From an uncultured Anaerolineales bacterium (GTDB lineage: Bacteria > Chloroflexota > Anaerolineae > Aggregatilineales > Aggregatilineaceae), in assembly GCA_937135955.1 (NCBI GenBank), contig CAKZOB010000054.1:42685-106684 (forward strand): 64,000 bases of DNA, in the 5' to 3' direction. The notes under the pieces were generated by a model, which worked only from the letters and a program-made list of their open reading frames with translations, searched no databases and was not told where the DNA came from. Of this stretch, positions 8,207 to 16,703 are shown piece by piece. Position 1 is the stretch's first letter. Every line of letters starts with the position of its first letter. Both the position numbers and the translations under genes were made by a program.

Positions 8207-9889
8207 TCAACCGGCCTCCAGCGCCTGTGACCGCTGACGTCCCCCGCGCATCAATAGCGCAGCCAGGACAGCGATCAGGCTGACCACCGCCCCGATGAAC
8301 TGCAGTTCCCTGATGACAGCGACTGCCGCCTCAAGGCTCGCCGTCTGCGAGGCCAGCAGGGTTTCCTCGACGCTGAGGCTGCCATTCGCCATATAGTCTG
8401 CTAGCAGCACGTCGAAACGTTCCAGCGCATAGATGGTCAGCGATGAAATCGCCACCGTCATGCCGATCAGGCGCAAGACCAGGATCAACGCTGCGGCGAT
8501 CCCTCTCTCGTCCTCATCCACTTCGTTGAGCACTGCGGTGCCCACAGGCGAGATGGTCAGGCCCAGCCCGATGCCGATCATGGCCATCTGCACCCCCATC
8601 AGCCAGTAGGGGGTGTCGCTTTGCCACGACGCACCGGCCAGCACAAACCCTATTGTCGCCAGTGACACGCCGGTCGCCGTCGGCAGGCGATAGCCACGCC
8701 GTTCGCTAAGCCACCCACCAGGGACGGCGGCCAGCGCCATCGGGATGGTGAGGCCAGAAAGCAGCACCCCGGCAATATAAGCTGCGTGCTGTACTTCCTG
8801 GCTGGTGGGACTTTCCATGCGGAAATTGACCAGCAGCGGCGCGCTGACCAGGCCGATCGCCAGACAGAAACCCACCAGGAAGTTGGTCAGCGACGAGATC
8901 AAGACATTGCGGCGGCGAAACATGTCCAGGCGGATGAGCGGATGGCGGACGCGAGCTTCTACCGCCAGGAACAGGGCGAACGCCACTCCTGCCCCTACCA
9001 GCAGCCAGGTACGGTAGGCTCCGCCTCCCCGCTGTAGCTCCTCAAAACTTCCAGCAGTGCTGGCAGTTTCCGGGCTGGCCCCCAATCCGACGTTCAGCCC
9101 GACCAGCGCCAGCACCAGCAACACCGTACCCGGCACATCGAAGCGCTCCGCGCGGCGCGGGCCTTGCACGTCACGCAGCACCCACCAGGCCCCGCCCAAA
9201 GCCAGGGCGCTCAGAGGAATATTGATGACGAACAGTGTCTCCCAAGACGGTCTGGCGACCGTGAAGCCGAGGCGGGCGAACGCATCTACGATGGCCTGCC
9301 CGTGTTCGCCGAACAGGCGCACCATCACCCCACCGTAAAGGTGACCCAGCACCCAGCCCAGCGTGTCCACCGCGCCGACCACGCCCAGCGGTCTGGCCCG
9401 TCGGTCGGGAGAGAACAGGTCTCCTACCAGGGCAATGGTCACTGGCACCATCGCCCCCGCCCCAAACGCCTGCACCACGCGCCCAACGATCACCAGATAG
9501 AGGTAGCGTTCCTCGGTCCGCGGCGGCGTCTGACCCAGCACGTCGCGATAGAAGCGGCTCAGCCAGCTATTGAGCGCAGGGCTGTCGTAGACCGTGACCA
9601 GATAGGAGCCACCCATGAAGATCAGCAGGCAGATGATATAGACTGTCCGCCGCCCGAATTGATCAGACAGGCGACCGGCGAAGGTCATGCTGATGGCATA
9701 GGCGAGCAGGTAGCCGCTGACCGCCCACGACGCCTGATCCAGGTACTCTTTCACCGGCAAGTCGAGGCTGACGATCACCTCGGGCAATACAGCAGAGATG
9801 ATGGTGAGGTCGAGCGCTCCGACGAACACCGGCAGACTGACAATAGCCAGAATCAGCCAGGAGGTATGAGGTGAGCGTGAACGGACCAT
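8207..9889 (-). CDS. MFS exporter, 14-TM DHA2 (EmrB/QacA, P55-like) family
   Basis: This protein has 560 residues and about 14 hydrophobic segments. Segment 1 holds the DHA2 motif ALDLTIISAVLPEV, and the loop 2-3 motif GRLSDQFGRR is present. The ATG at 9889 overlaps the stop of an LprG-like lipoprotein by one base (TGATG), so the two are translationally coupled. In mycobacteria and relatives the coupled pair LprG-Rv1410c (P55) moves triacylglycerides and other lipids from the inner membrane. The arrangement here suggests the same job for this exporter rather than simple drug efflux; that part is inference from synteny and domain pairing. Confidence 0.82.
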   Translation of the reverse strand: MVRSRSPHTSWLILAIVSLPVFVGALDLTIISAVLPEVIVSLDLPVKEYLDQASWAVSGYLLAYAISMTFAGRLSDQFGRRTVYIICLLIFMGGSYLVTVYDSPALNSWLSRFYRDVLGQTPPRTEERYLYLVIVGRVVQAFGAGAMVPVTIALVGDLFSPDRRARPLGVVGAVDTLGWVLGHLYGGVMVRLFGEHGQAIVDAFARLGFTVARPSWETLFVINIPLSALALGGAWWVLRDVQGPRRAERFDVPGTVLLVLALVGLNVGLGASPETASTAGSFEELQRGGGAYRTWLLVGAGVAFALFLAVEARVRHPLIRLDMFRRRNVLISSLTNFLVGFCLAIGLVSAPLLVNFRMESPTSQEVQHAAYIAGVLLSGLTIPMALAAVPGGWLSERRGYRLPTATGVSLATIGFVLAGASWQSDTPYWLMGVQMAMIGIGLGLTISPVGTAVLNEVDEDERGIAAALILVLRLIGMTVAISSLTIYALERFDVLLADYMANGSLSVEETLLASQTASLEAAVAVIRELQFIGAVVSLIAVLAALLMRGGRQRSQALEAG

Positions 9890-10653
9890 CAGCCGCTCCC
9901 GCCGACAGCAGGCGCTTCGATGTTCAGCGGTGCGTTGTAGTCAGAAATGTTGATGAGCCAGGTCGTCGGCTCGGCATCCGCGGCCCACTCCGGCGGCGGC
10001 TCCACCAGGGTGATGCGCACCACACGCCGGTCGCGCACACCCACATAAACCTCGATGTCCAGTAAACCACTGGTCGCCCGACTGAGTCCAAGCGTCAACG
10101 AAAAGATGCGCCCGGCGTCTACCTGTCCGCGCAACTGATAGGCGCTCTGGCCGTCCAGGTCTCGGCGACCGACCAGCACCAGATCGGTCAAGGTCGAGAG
10201 GGTATGAGCAATCCCGCCCGGCTGAGCCATGAGCACAGCAGGGGAAAAACCGGAGATCAATTCCGCCTTGAGCCAGCGGTTACCCGTCAGCAGTTCTCCT
10301 CGAAAGTACTGTTCGTCGTCCATCATGATCAGGTCGGCGGTAGTGCTGAGCACCCCCACCCGGAATTGAATACGAGCGCTAAGGCGATCGGGGACTTTGA
10401 ACTCGCCACTGGCATATTTGAACGATACGCCGGCATCTTCCGACAAATTGAAGCCTTCGATGGGCACCTCAACCGGGTAACCGCTGACATCAATTTCGTA
10501 CTTGAACGACGAAGCGTTCTGCAGTTGAGCCACCCCGTCCTGCAGCAACGTGTGCGGATCAGGGGTAGGTTCAGAAGCGGAGTCTCCAGAGCCGCACGCA
10601 GAGATTGCCAACACGACCAGAGCCAGCAGCGCCAGGAGTTCGCGTGTGTGCAT
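9889..10653 (-). CDS. LprG/LppX-like lipid-carrier lipoprotein
   Basis: This protein has 254 residues. It starts with a lipoprotein signal peptide with lipobox ISAC at about residues 17-20. It then has the LppX_LprAFG fold pattern: an entry helix LLQDGVAQLQNASSF, repeated long beta strands, the DEQYFRG turn, and a closing strand set ending WLINISDYN. In mycobacteria this fold has a hydrophobic cavity that carries lipids. The ATG at 10653 has GGAGAAG seven bases upstream; a longer reading has no signal peptide at its start. It is coupled to the MFS exporter downstream. A promoter overlapped by a perfect palindrome lies at 10726-10757. Confidence 0.75.
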   Translation of the reverse strand: MHTRELLALLALVVLAISACGSGDSASEPTPDPHTLLQDGVAQLQNASSFKYEIDVSGYPVEVPIEGFNLSEDAGVSFKYASGEFKVPDRLSARIQFRVGVLSTTADLIMMDDEQYFRGELLTGNRWLKAELISGFSPAVLMAQPGGIAHTLSTLTDLVLVGRRDLDGQSAYQLRGQVDAGRIFSLTLGLSRATSGLLDIEVYVGVRDRRVVRITLVEPPPEWAADAEPTTWLINISDYNAPLNIEAPAVGGSG

Positions 10654-10725
10654 CAAACATCTTCTCCGTGATAGATGTCCGCAGGTGATTACGCAGAGCG
10701 GCACGGTTTGGTTGCGGCCGTTCAC

Positions 10726-10757
10726 CGTTATGATAACGCGAACTACTGCCCGGCCAA
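10726..10757 (-). promoter_or_regulatory. Promoter of the LprG-MFS pair with overlapping palindrome
   Basis: On the minus strand TTGGCC (10757-10752) is followed after 16 bases by TATCAT (10735-10730). The perfect palindrome CGTTATGATAACG (10726-10738) covers the -10 box, which is where a repressor operator would sit. No regulator gene is adjacent. Confidence 0.5.
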
Positions 10758-10784
10758 CTAGAGACTATCAGGGACTTTCGCGCA

Positions 10785-10840
10785 GCTCCCCTCCCCCTTG
10801 CTCTGTCAGCCTTCGCGACTTCGCTGCGGGGCGAGGGAGC
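10785..10840 (-). repeat. Imperfect GC-rich inverted repeat
   Basis: GCTCCCCTCCCCC at the left end pairs imperfectly with GGGGCGAGGGAGC at the right end. It lies between the end of the methionine operon and the LprG promoter, both on the minus strand. It could serve as a factor-independent stop, but there is no clear T run. It may be a relative of the palindromic repeats near 31.4 and 60.6 kb. The rest of the gap from 10841 to 10916 shows nothing else. Confidence 0.35.
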
Positions 10841-10916
10841 TTGATTTTCTGTCGCACAAGCGCATTCCTTCGCCCGCGTGTGGACGAAGGGAGCGGAGGT
10901 TGAGAGCAAAAGCACA

Positions 10917-12809
10917 TCACACACCCTGGCTTTGCCGAAGCGTACGCGAGCGTCCCAGCACGTCTATCACACTGGCCACCAGATCGTAGCGCCCGAAGGC
11001 AGGCATCAGGTACACCCCCTGCGCACGCTCTGTCAGAGTCGCCAGCAACTCCTGGGCGATCCGCACGCCTTCGGCGGGAGCCTGATCGCCCGCATCGGCG
11101 ATGCGCTGCCGAATGTGCTCCGGTATCTCGATGCCGGGGACTTCGTTGTGCAGAAAAGCAGCGTGTCGCGCCCCGAACAGAGGCAGAATCCCGGCCAGGA
11201 TGGGTAACTGCAGCGGGCCATAAGTGGCTTCGTAGGCTTCGCGGAAGCGATCCAGAGCTTCGGGAGCGAAGATCGGCTGCGTGAGGGCATAATCTGCGCC
11301 AGCGCTGATCTTCTTGTGCAGCAACCTGACCTCGCGGTCGAGATCGTGAGCGCTGACGTTCAGCGCACAGCCCACCACGAAAGAAGTTGGTTGCCCGATC
11401 GAATTGCCCGCCTGGTCTATGCCGTTGTTCAGGTTGTGCTTGACCAGCTCGATCAAGGCTGTGGGCACGATGTCGTGCGCATCGAACGAGTCCGGATAGT
11501 CGCCGATCTTCGTCGGATCGCCCATCACCACGAACAGGTTGCGCACGCCCAGGGCATGAGCCGCCAGCAAATCTCCATGAATGCGCAGCAGGTTGCGCCC
11601 GCGCGTGGGGAAGTGCAACACTGTCTCCAGCCCTACGTGATGTTGAATCAGATGACACACTGCCCAGGGACTCATGCGCATCCGCGCCATGGGACTATCG
11701 GAGACGTTGATGAAGTCCGTTCCCGCTTCGCGCAGCAACTCCGCCGAAGCGATCACCTTCTGCGCGGTGAAGCTGCGCGGCGGCGGCATCTCCACCGTCA
11801 CCACGAAGTGCCCGGCAGCGAGCTTGCGCGACAATTCGGTTGGCTCTTCGGGCGCTTCAGCCACGACATCGGGCAGGTAAGTCACCGAAAGCGCAGGGGG
11901 TACTGGCCGCGCCGGGTCGTCGAGCGCCTGACGCATGGCGTGTATGTGTTCCGGCGTCGTGCCACAACAGCCGCCCACCAGGCACGCGCCCGCCTGCCGG
12001 AAGGCCAGCGCGTATTCGCCGAAATAGTCGGGCGTGGCAGGGTACATCACGCGCCTACTCGCCATCTCCGGCCAGCCGGCGTTGGGCACGACAGAAAAAC
12101 GCGCCTCTGGCACAGCGCGGCGCATCAACTGCACAATGCGCAACAGGTGCGCCGGACCGCTGCTGCAATTGACGCCGATCACATCCGCGCCAGTCTCGTA
12201 GAGCGCGCGGGCCACCTGTGCGGGAGTGTCGCCCAACACGGTGCGGCTGTCGCGCGTGAAAGTCATCTGCGCCACGATGGGAACGCTGGGATCGAGTTGC
12301 CGCGCCACTTCGACAGCCGTCGCGATCTCGTGCAGATCGGTGAATGTCTCGAAAATGAGCAGATCGGCCCCGGCTTCCAGCAGTGCCGCAAGCTGAATGC
12401 AGAAAGCTTCGGCGGCCTCTTCGCGCGTCACGCGCCCAAAAGGGGCCAGCCGCACCCCCAGCGGCCCCACCGCCCCTGCCACATAAGCGTCGTCGCGCCC
12501 CAGATCGGCGATCGCCTGGCGGGCGATGGTCACGCCCGCGCGGTTGACCGCAGTACAGTCGCGTTCCAGGCCGCAATCGGCCAGCTTGTAGCGATTGGCC
12601 CCGAACGTATTGGTCTCGATGACCTCCGCCCCGGCCTGCAGATAACGCCGGTGAATCTCGGCCACGGCCTCTGGTTCGGTGATGTTGAGCACATCAAAGC
12701 AGGTATCCATGGGCAAGCGATACTGCGCGTGCAGCATGGTGCCCATGGCCCCGTCGAGCAGGATAGTGCTGCCCCGCGCCAGCCGTTCGCGGAAGGGAAT
12801 GCGGGCCAT
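10917..12809 (-). CDS. Bifunctional homocysteine S-methyltransferase / 5,10-methylenetetrahydrofolate reductase
   Basis: This 630-residue fusion resembles YitJ of Bacillus. The N-terminal half (to about 310) is a zinc homocysteine methyltransferase: GAMGT near the start, first cysteine ligand in NCSSGP, and the cysteine pair in GGCCGTTPEH. The C-terminal half (from about 330) is an MTHFR barrel beginning VTVEMPPPRSF, with the flavin/folate loop VVMGDPTK. It reduces methylene-THF to methyl-THF and may itself methylate homocysteine. The ATG at 12809 follows GGAGG by seven bases and lies one base after the metH stop. It is therefore expressed from the S-box-controlled metH transcript and feeds MetH with methyl-THF. 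Confidence 0.92.
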   Translation of the reverse strand: MARIPFRERLARGSTILLDGAMGTMLHAQYRLPMDTCFDVLNITEPEAVAEIHRRYLQAGAEVIETNTFGANRYKLADCGLERDCTAVNRAGVTIARQAIADLGRDDAYVAGAVGPLGVRLAPFGRVTREEAAEAFCIQLAALLEAGADLLIFETFTDLHEIATAVEVARQLDPSVPIVAQMTFTRDSRTVLGDTPAQVARALYETGADVIGVNCSSGPAHLLRIVQLMRRAVPEARFSVVPNAGWPEMASRRVMYPATPDYFGEYALAFRQAGACLVGGCCGTTPEHIHAMRQALDDPARPVPPALSVTYLPDVVAEAPEEPTELSRKLAAGHFVVTVEMPPPRSFTAQKVIASAELLREAGTDFINVSDSPMARMRMSPWAVCHLIQHHVGLETVLHFPTRGRNLLRIHGDLLAAHALGVRNLFVVMGDPTKIGDYPDSFDAHDIVPTALIELVKHNLNNGIDQAGNSIGQPTSFVVGCALNVSAHDLDREVRLLHKKISAGADYALTQPIFAPEALDRFREAYEATYGPLQLPILAGILPLFGARHAAFLHNEVPGIEIPEHIRQRIADAGDQAPAEGVRIAQELLATLTERAQGVYLMPAFGRYDLVASVIDVLGRSRTLRQSQGV

Positions 12810-12810
12810 A

Positions 12811-15800
12811 TTATGCCTCCATGAGTTGTTCAGTGCGCGAAACACCTACGCTATAGTATTTGGCCTCGGGGTGATGCACGATAATCGCCGCCGTAGACTG
12901 TTCCGGCACTAGTTGGTAGGCCGGGGTCAGCGCCATGCCCAGCATCTCCTCCGCAGGCAACAGGCGGAACAGCGTCGCATGATCCTCAAGGTCGGGGCAT
13001 GCCGGGTATCCCCAGCTATAGCGCTTGCCGCGCTCCACCGGGATGCCCAGTTCACGGTTGATGTGCCGGTTGAGGTAGGTCGCGGTTGCCTCTGCGGTCT
13101 GTACGGCCAAGCCGTGGAAGAAATAGGCTTCGGTGTACTGGTTGGCGGCCTGCAGCCGGTCGAAATGTTCGGTCGCCTGCGCGCCCACCGTGACCACTTG
13201 CAGCGGGCACACGTCCACCTGCTCACCGCCTACCGTAGCGAAATAGTCCGCCAGACACAGGTAGTCACCAAAGGGTTGCCGCGGGAAGTTGAAACGGGCG
13301 ATTTCGCGCAGTTCCCCAATTTCAGCGTAGAGCGCCGGATTGTAGATGATGACCGCGTCCCCTTCTGCCTGGGCCGGGAAATAGCCGTAGACAGCTTGCG
13401 GGCGCAGGCTACCGCTAACCAGAGCTTCGCGCTTCATGCGCTCCAGCCGTGCCTCGAAATCCGCTTCCAGGCGTGCCCACTCCTCACCGTGCGCGTTGCG
13501 CGCCCCCCAGCTAAGCCGGAACAGTTCCGGTTTGTGGATGTATGGGAATACCGCTTCAAGCGGGATGTTGAGCACAGTACGCGCTCCCCAGAATGGCGGC
13601 ACCGGAATATCTGACGCGGGCCGCACGCTCGACCGCTGACCGCTCTTTCTGCGATTGCGCACCGGCGGGCGCTCTTTGCCCTGCTCGGCGTAAGCCTCGC
13701 TGATAATGCGCTCGACCAGCGTTTCCCGCCTGTAAGGATCGATCAGTTGATCCATCACCTCCAGGCCCTCGAAGGCATCTTTGCAGTAGAACACGCCGGG
13801 CGCGTAGGGTTCGCCGGTGTCCTCCAGAAAGAGAATGCGCCGCCCGAACGAGCGATTGATGGCCGCCCCGCCGATCAGCACCGGTATCTGCAAACCGCGC
13901 CGCGCCAGTTCGTTGACCACCAGCGGCATCTGTTTGGACGTGCTCACCAGCAAGGCGCTCAGGCCGATGGCATCCGCCCGATGTTGCACCGCCGCGTCCA
14001 GAATCACGCTGACGGGTGTCTGTTTGCCCAGGTCGTGCACGGTATAGCCATTGTTGCTGAGGATGGTGCGCACCAGATTCTTGCCGATGTCGTGCACGTC
14101 ACCATAGACTGTCGCCAGGACAATAGTGCCCTTGCTGGCTCCCTCTTTGCGCTCCAGAAATTGTTCCAGGTAGGCGACAGCCTTCTTCATCACCTCGGCG
14201 CTCTGCAACACAAAGGGCAGGATCAATTCTCCCGCGCCGAAGCGGTCGCCCACTTCCTTCATGGCAGGCAAGAGCACATTATTGAGCACGCTCACCGCAT
14301 CCTGGCGCGTCACGCACTCATCAATCAGCGCCTCGACCCCTTCCTTCTTGCGGTGTACGATCTGCCAGTGCAACGCCTGCTCGGCGGACATGCCCGCCGT
14401 GGAATCGGCCACCTCCGTCCCCGCCACGGTGACCTCGTGCTCCTCAAAATAGCGAATGTATTCGGCCAGCGCGTCGGGATGCTCGTTGAAGATGAGCGCA
14501 TCGGCCAGGCGACGCTGCTCGGCAGGAATCTCGGCGTAGGGAGTGATGTGCGCCGGATTCACAATCGCCATATCCAGCCCCGCCTCGACGCAGTGATACA
14601 GAAAGACGCTGTTGAGTACAGCCCGCGCCGCCGGCGACAGCCCAAACGACACATTGCTCACCCCCAGCGACGTGAGCACGCCCGGCAACTCTGCCTTGAT
14701 GCGCCGGATGCCGTTCAACGTCTCGACAGCGCTATTCGCCATCTCCGGGTCGCCGGTTGCCAGGGTGAAAGTGAGCGCGTCGAAGATCAGGTCGTGCGGA
14801 GCGAGACCATATTCACCCACCGCGATCTCGTAGATTTTGCGGGCGACTTCGGCTTTACGCTCGGCAGTTTTGGCCATGCCGACTTCGTCTATGGTCAGTG
14901 CCACCACTGCCGCCCCGTGTTTGACAGCAATAGGCACCACTGCGTCAATGCGGTCGCGACCATTCTCCATGTTAATGCTGTTGATCAGCCCACGCCCCGG
15001 ATACACGCTGAGCGCCGCCTCGATCACGTCCGGCTCGGTGCTGTCAATCATCAGCGGCACATCCACCGCCAACGACAGGCGCTTGACAACCTCGCGCATC
15101 AAAGCGGCCTCGTCAGAGCGCTCGGTAAGCGCCACACACACATCCAGGATGTGCGCACCTGCTTCGACCTGCTGCTGCGCGATCTGCACGATGCCGTCAA
15201 AGTCTTCTTCCAGCAGCAGGCGCTTGACCTTGCGACTGCCCTGGCTATTCAGCCGCTCGCCGATCAAGGTAGGCGGCGGGGACTGACGCAGCGCTATAGC
15301 GCGCACGCCGCTCGAAGCCGCCGGTTCGGGCTGCGGCTGGCGGAGGGTGGGTTTGCGCCGGGCCAGCGTGTCACCCTGCACCCGCAAAATGACCTGCTGC
15401 AGGTGCTCCGGAGTGGTGCCGCAACAACCGCCTACCACATTGACGCCCCAGTCCACAAACTCGCTCAGCATCGCAGCGAAAGGTTCGGGCTGCATGGGGT
15501 AAACCGCCTGCCCGTCCACGTTGATCGGCAGCCCAGCGTTCGGTAAGACGCTGATCGGTCTGGTGCTATGCTCGGTCAGGTACCTGACTGGCCCGGCCAT
15601 GTGTTCTGGCCCCGTCGAACAGTTCAGGCCAATCACATCAATGGGCAGCGCTTCAAGCGTGGTCAGCGCGCTGGCGATATCGGTGCCGAAGAGCATCCGC
15701 CCGCTGGTGTCGAGCGTCACCTGTACCTGTAGGGGAATGCGCACGCCCGCGTCGGCGAAGTAGCGCCGAATGCCCACCACTGCCGCGCGCACCTCCAGGA

Positions 15801-16335
15801 TGTCCTGGCTGGTCTCCAGCAGCAGCACATCCACGCCCCCCTCAACCAGCCCGCGCGCCTGCTCATAGAAGATCGCAGCCAGCTCGTCGAAGGTGATTTT
15901 GCTGAGATCGGGGTCGTCTGAGCTGGGCAACTTGCCCGAAGGCCCCATACTCCCCGCCACATAACGCGGAATACCCGTCTCGGCAGCGAAGCGATCGGCC
16001 ACTCGTCGCGCCAGTTGCGCCGCCGCGCGATTGATCTCCAAGACCCGATCCTGCAAGCCGTACTCCGCCAGGGTCAAGCGGTTGGACCGGAAGGTGTTCG
16101 TTTCGATCACCTCGCAACCCACGGCCAGGAACGAAGCATGAATGGCCTCGATCACATCCGGGCGCGTGATGACCAGGTAGTCGTTGCAGCCGTTGTACTG
16201 TTCCCCGCCAAAGTCTGCCGCGGACAGGTTGTAGCGCTGGATATTGGTGCCCATCGCGCCGTCGTAGATCAGCACGTGATCGGCGATGGCATCCAGATAG
16301 CGACGGTTGGTGAAGGATAGTGGCTGTGCAGTCAT
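12811..16335 (-). CDS. metH: Cobalamin-dependent methionine synthase
   Basis: MetH moves the methyl group of methyl-THF via B12 to homocysteine. All four modules are present in 1174 residues. The homocysteine domain has NCSTGPEH near 238 and GGCCGTTPEH near 302. The pterin-binding domain starts near 355 (TLIGERLN). The B12 domain has DVHDIG near 746, giving the lower axial His. The activation domain starts near 905 and ends with the SAM-binding segment around RYSWGYPACPD. The ATG at 16335 has AGAGG upstream; a longer reading would run into the riboswitch expression platform. An S-box riboswitch and an intrinsic terminator precede it. Confidence 0.96.
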   Translation of the reverse strand: MTAQPLSFTNRRYLDAIADHVLIYDGAMGTNIQRYNLSAADFGGEQYNGCNDYLVITRPDVIEAIHASFLAVGCEVIETNTFRSNRLTLAEYGLQDRVLEINRAAAQLARRVADRFAAETGIPRYVAGSMGPSGKLPSSDDPDLSKITFDELAAIFYEQARGLVEGGVDVLLLETSQDILEVRAAVVGIRRYFADAGVRIPLQVQVTLDTSGRMLFGTDIASALTTLEALPIDVIGLNCSTGPEHMAGPVRYLTEHSTRPISVLPNAGLPINVDGQAVYPMQPEPFAAMLSEFVDWGVNVVGGCCGTTPEHLQQVILRVQGDTLARRKPTLRQPQPEPAASSGVRAIALRQSPPPTLIGERLNSQGSRKVKRLLLEEDFDGIVQIAQQQVEAGAHILDVCVALTERSDEAALMREVVKRLSLAVDVPLMIDSTEPDVIEAALSVYPGRGLINSINMENGRDRIDAVVPIAVKHGAAVVALTIDEVGMAKTAERKAEVARKIYEIAVGEYGLAPHDLIFDALTFTLATGDPEMANSAVETLNGIRRIKAELPGVLTSLGVSNVSFGLSPAARAVLNSVFLYHCVEAGLDMAIVNPAHITPYAEIPAEQRRLADALIFNEHPDALAEYIRYFEEHEVTVAGTEVADSTAGMSAEQALHWQIVHRKKEGVEALIDECVTRQDAVSVLNNVLLPAMKEVGDRFGAGELILPFVLQSAEVMKKAVAYLEQFLERKEGASKGTIVLATVYGDVHDIGKNLVRTILSNNGYTVHDLGKQTPVSVILDAAVQHRADAIGLSALLVSTSKQMPLVVNELARRGLQIPVLIGGAAINRSFGRRILFLEDTGEPYAPGVFYCKDAFEGLEVMDQLIDPYRRETLVERIISEAYAEQGKERPPVRNRRKSGQRSSVRPASDIPVPPFWGARTVLNIPLEAVFPYIHKPELFRLSWGARNAHGEEWARLEADFEARLERMKREALVSGSLRPQAVYGYFPAQAEGDAVIIYNPALYAEIGELREIARFNFPRQPFGDYLCLADYFATVGGEQVDVCPLQVVTVGAQATEHFDRLQAANQYTEAYFFHGLAVQTAEATATYLNRHINRELGIPVERGKRYSWGYPACPDLEDHATLFRLLPAEEMLGMALTPAYQLVPEQSTAAIIVHHPEAKYYSVGVSRTEQLMEA

Positions 16336-16400
16336 TGACCGAACCTCTGTGAAAGGCCTATGCCCAACATGCCTGGCCCTAATCAGGGTAACACGCACAT

Positions 16401-16432
16401 AAAAACTGCCCCTTGCAAACTTCAAGGGGCAG
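16401..16432 (-). terminator. Riboswitch-controlled intrinsic terminator of metH leader
   Basis: On the minus strand a perfect 10-base-pair stem (CTGCCCCTTG / CAAGGGGCAG, seven-base loop) is followed at once by TTTTTAT. It lies between the S-box aptamer and the metH start, the standard place for the expression platform of a transcription-terminating S-box. Confidence 0.9.
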
Positions 16433-16457
16433 TGTGCGCTCAGCGCTGGCAACGCCC

Positions 16458-16564
16458 CTCATCTTCCAGAAAACCTTCTGCCGGACTTGGCACCTTTCCG
16501 CAGGGAACTCGGAGGCAGGTTGCCGCGGTTTCGTCGGGCCGGTCCCTCCACCGCTCTTGATGAG
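16458..16564 (-). ncRNA. SAM-I (S-box) riboswitch
   Basis: Read on the minus strand, P1 CTCATC/GATGAG encloses the S-box core. The elements appear in order: ATCAAGAG, GGTGGAGGGACCGGCCC, GACGAAACC, CGGCAACC, then GGTGCCAA and CCGGCAGAAGG. These match the conserved SAM-I aptamer parts, including the kink-turn and the SAM pocket. With SAM bound, the terminator at 16401-16432 forms and metH and the MTHFR fusion are switched off; without SAM they are read through. Confidence 0.95.
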
Positions 16565-16577
16565 AGTTGCCGCGCAG

Positions 16578-16607
16578 ATCGTAGCATAGGCGGCGGGCAT
16601 ATCGCAA
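16578..16607 (-). promoter_or_regulatory. Promoter of the S-box metH operon
   Basis: On the minus strand TTGCGA (16607-16602) and TACGAT (16583-16578) stand 18 bases apart. Transcription would start about ten bases before the aptamer. Confidence 0.55.
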
Positions 16608-16633
16608 CTGCGTGTGCTCGTCGTCGGTTTGGG

Positions 16634-16639
16634 TATAAT
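16634..16639 (+). promoter_or_regulatory. -10 box of homoserine dehydrogenase
   Basis: A perfect TATAAT preceded by GGG lies 64 bases before the ATG at 16704. No convincing -35 box is present. It is divergent from the S-box promoter. Confidence 0.45.
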
Positions 16640-16703
16640 GGACATTGATGAATCAATGCGGAAACTGTACGCCCACCTAATAAACGACAAGGGGACCTTC
16701 TCC

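Noticed and set aside
10785..10915. Insertion sequence or integron remnant in the GC-rich gap
   Set aside because: No transposase fragment, target duplication or attC-like sites could be seen; only an imperfect inverted repeat.
13747..15546. A 599-codon open frame on the plus strand opposite metH, and a 502-codon frame at 11316-12824 opposite the MTHFR fusion
   Set aside because: They are antisense to well-supported enzymes, have no domain pattern or ribosome site, and are the expected result of GC-rich codon bias.
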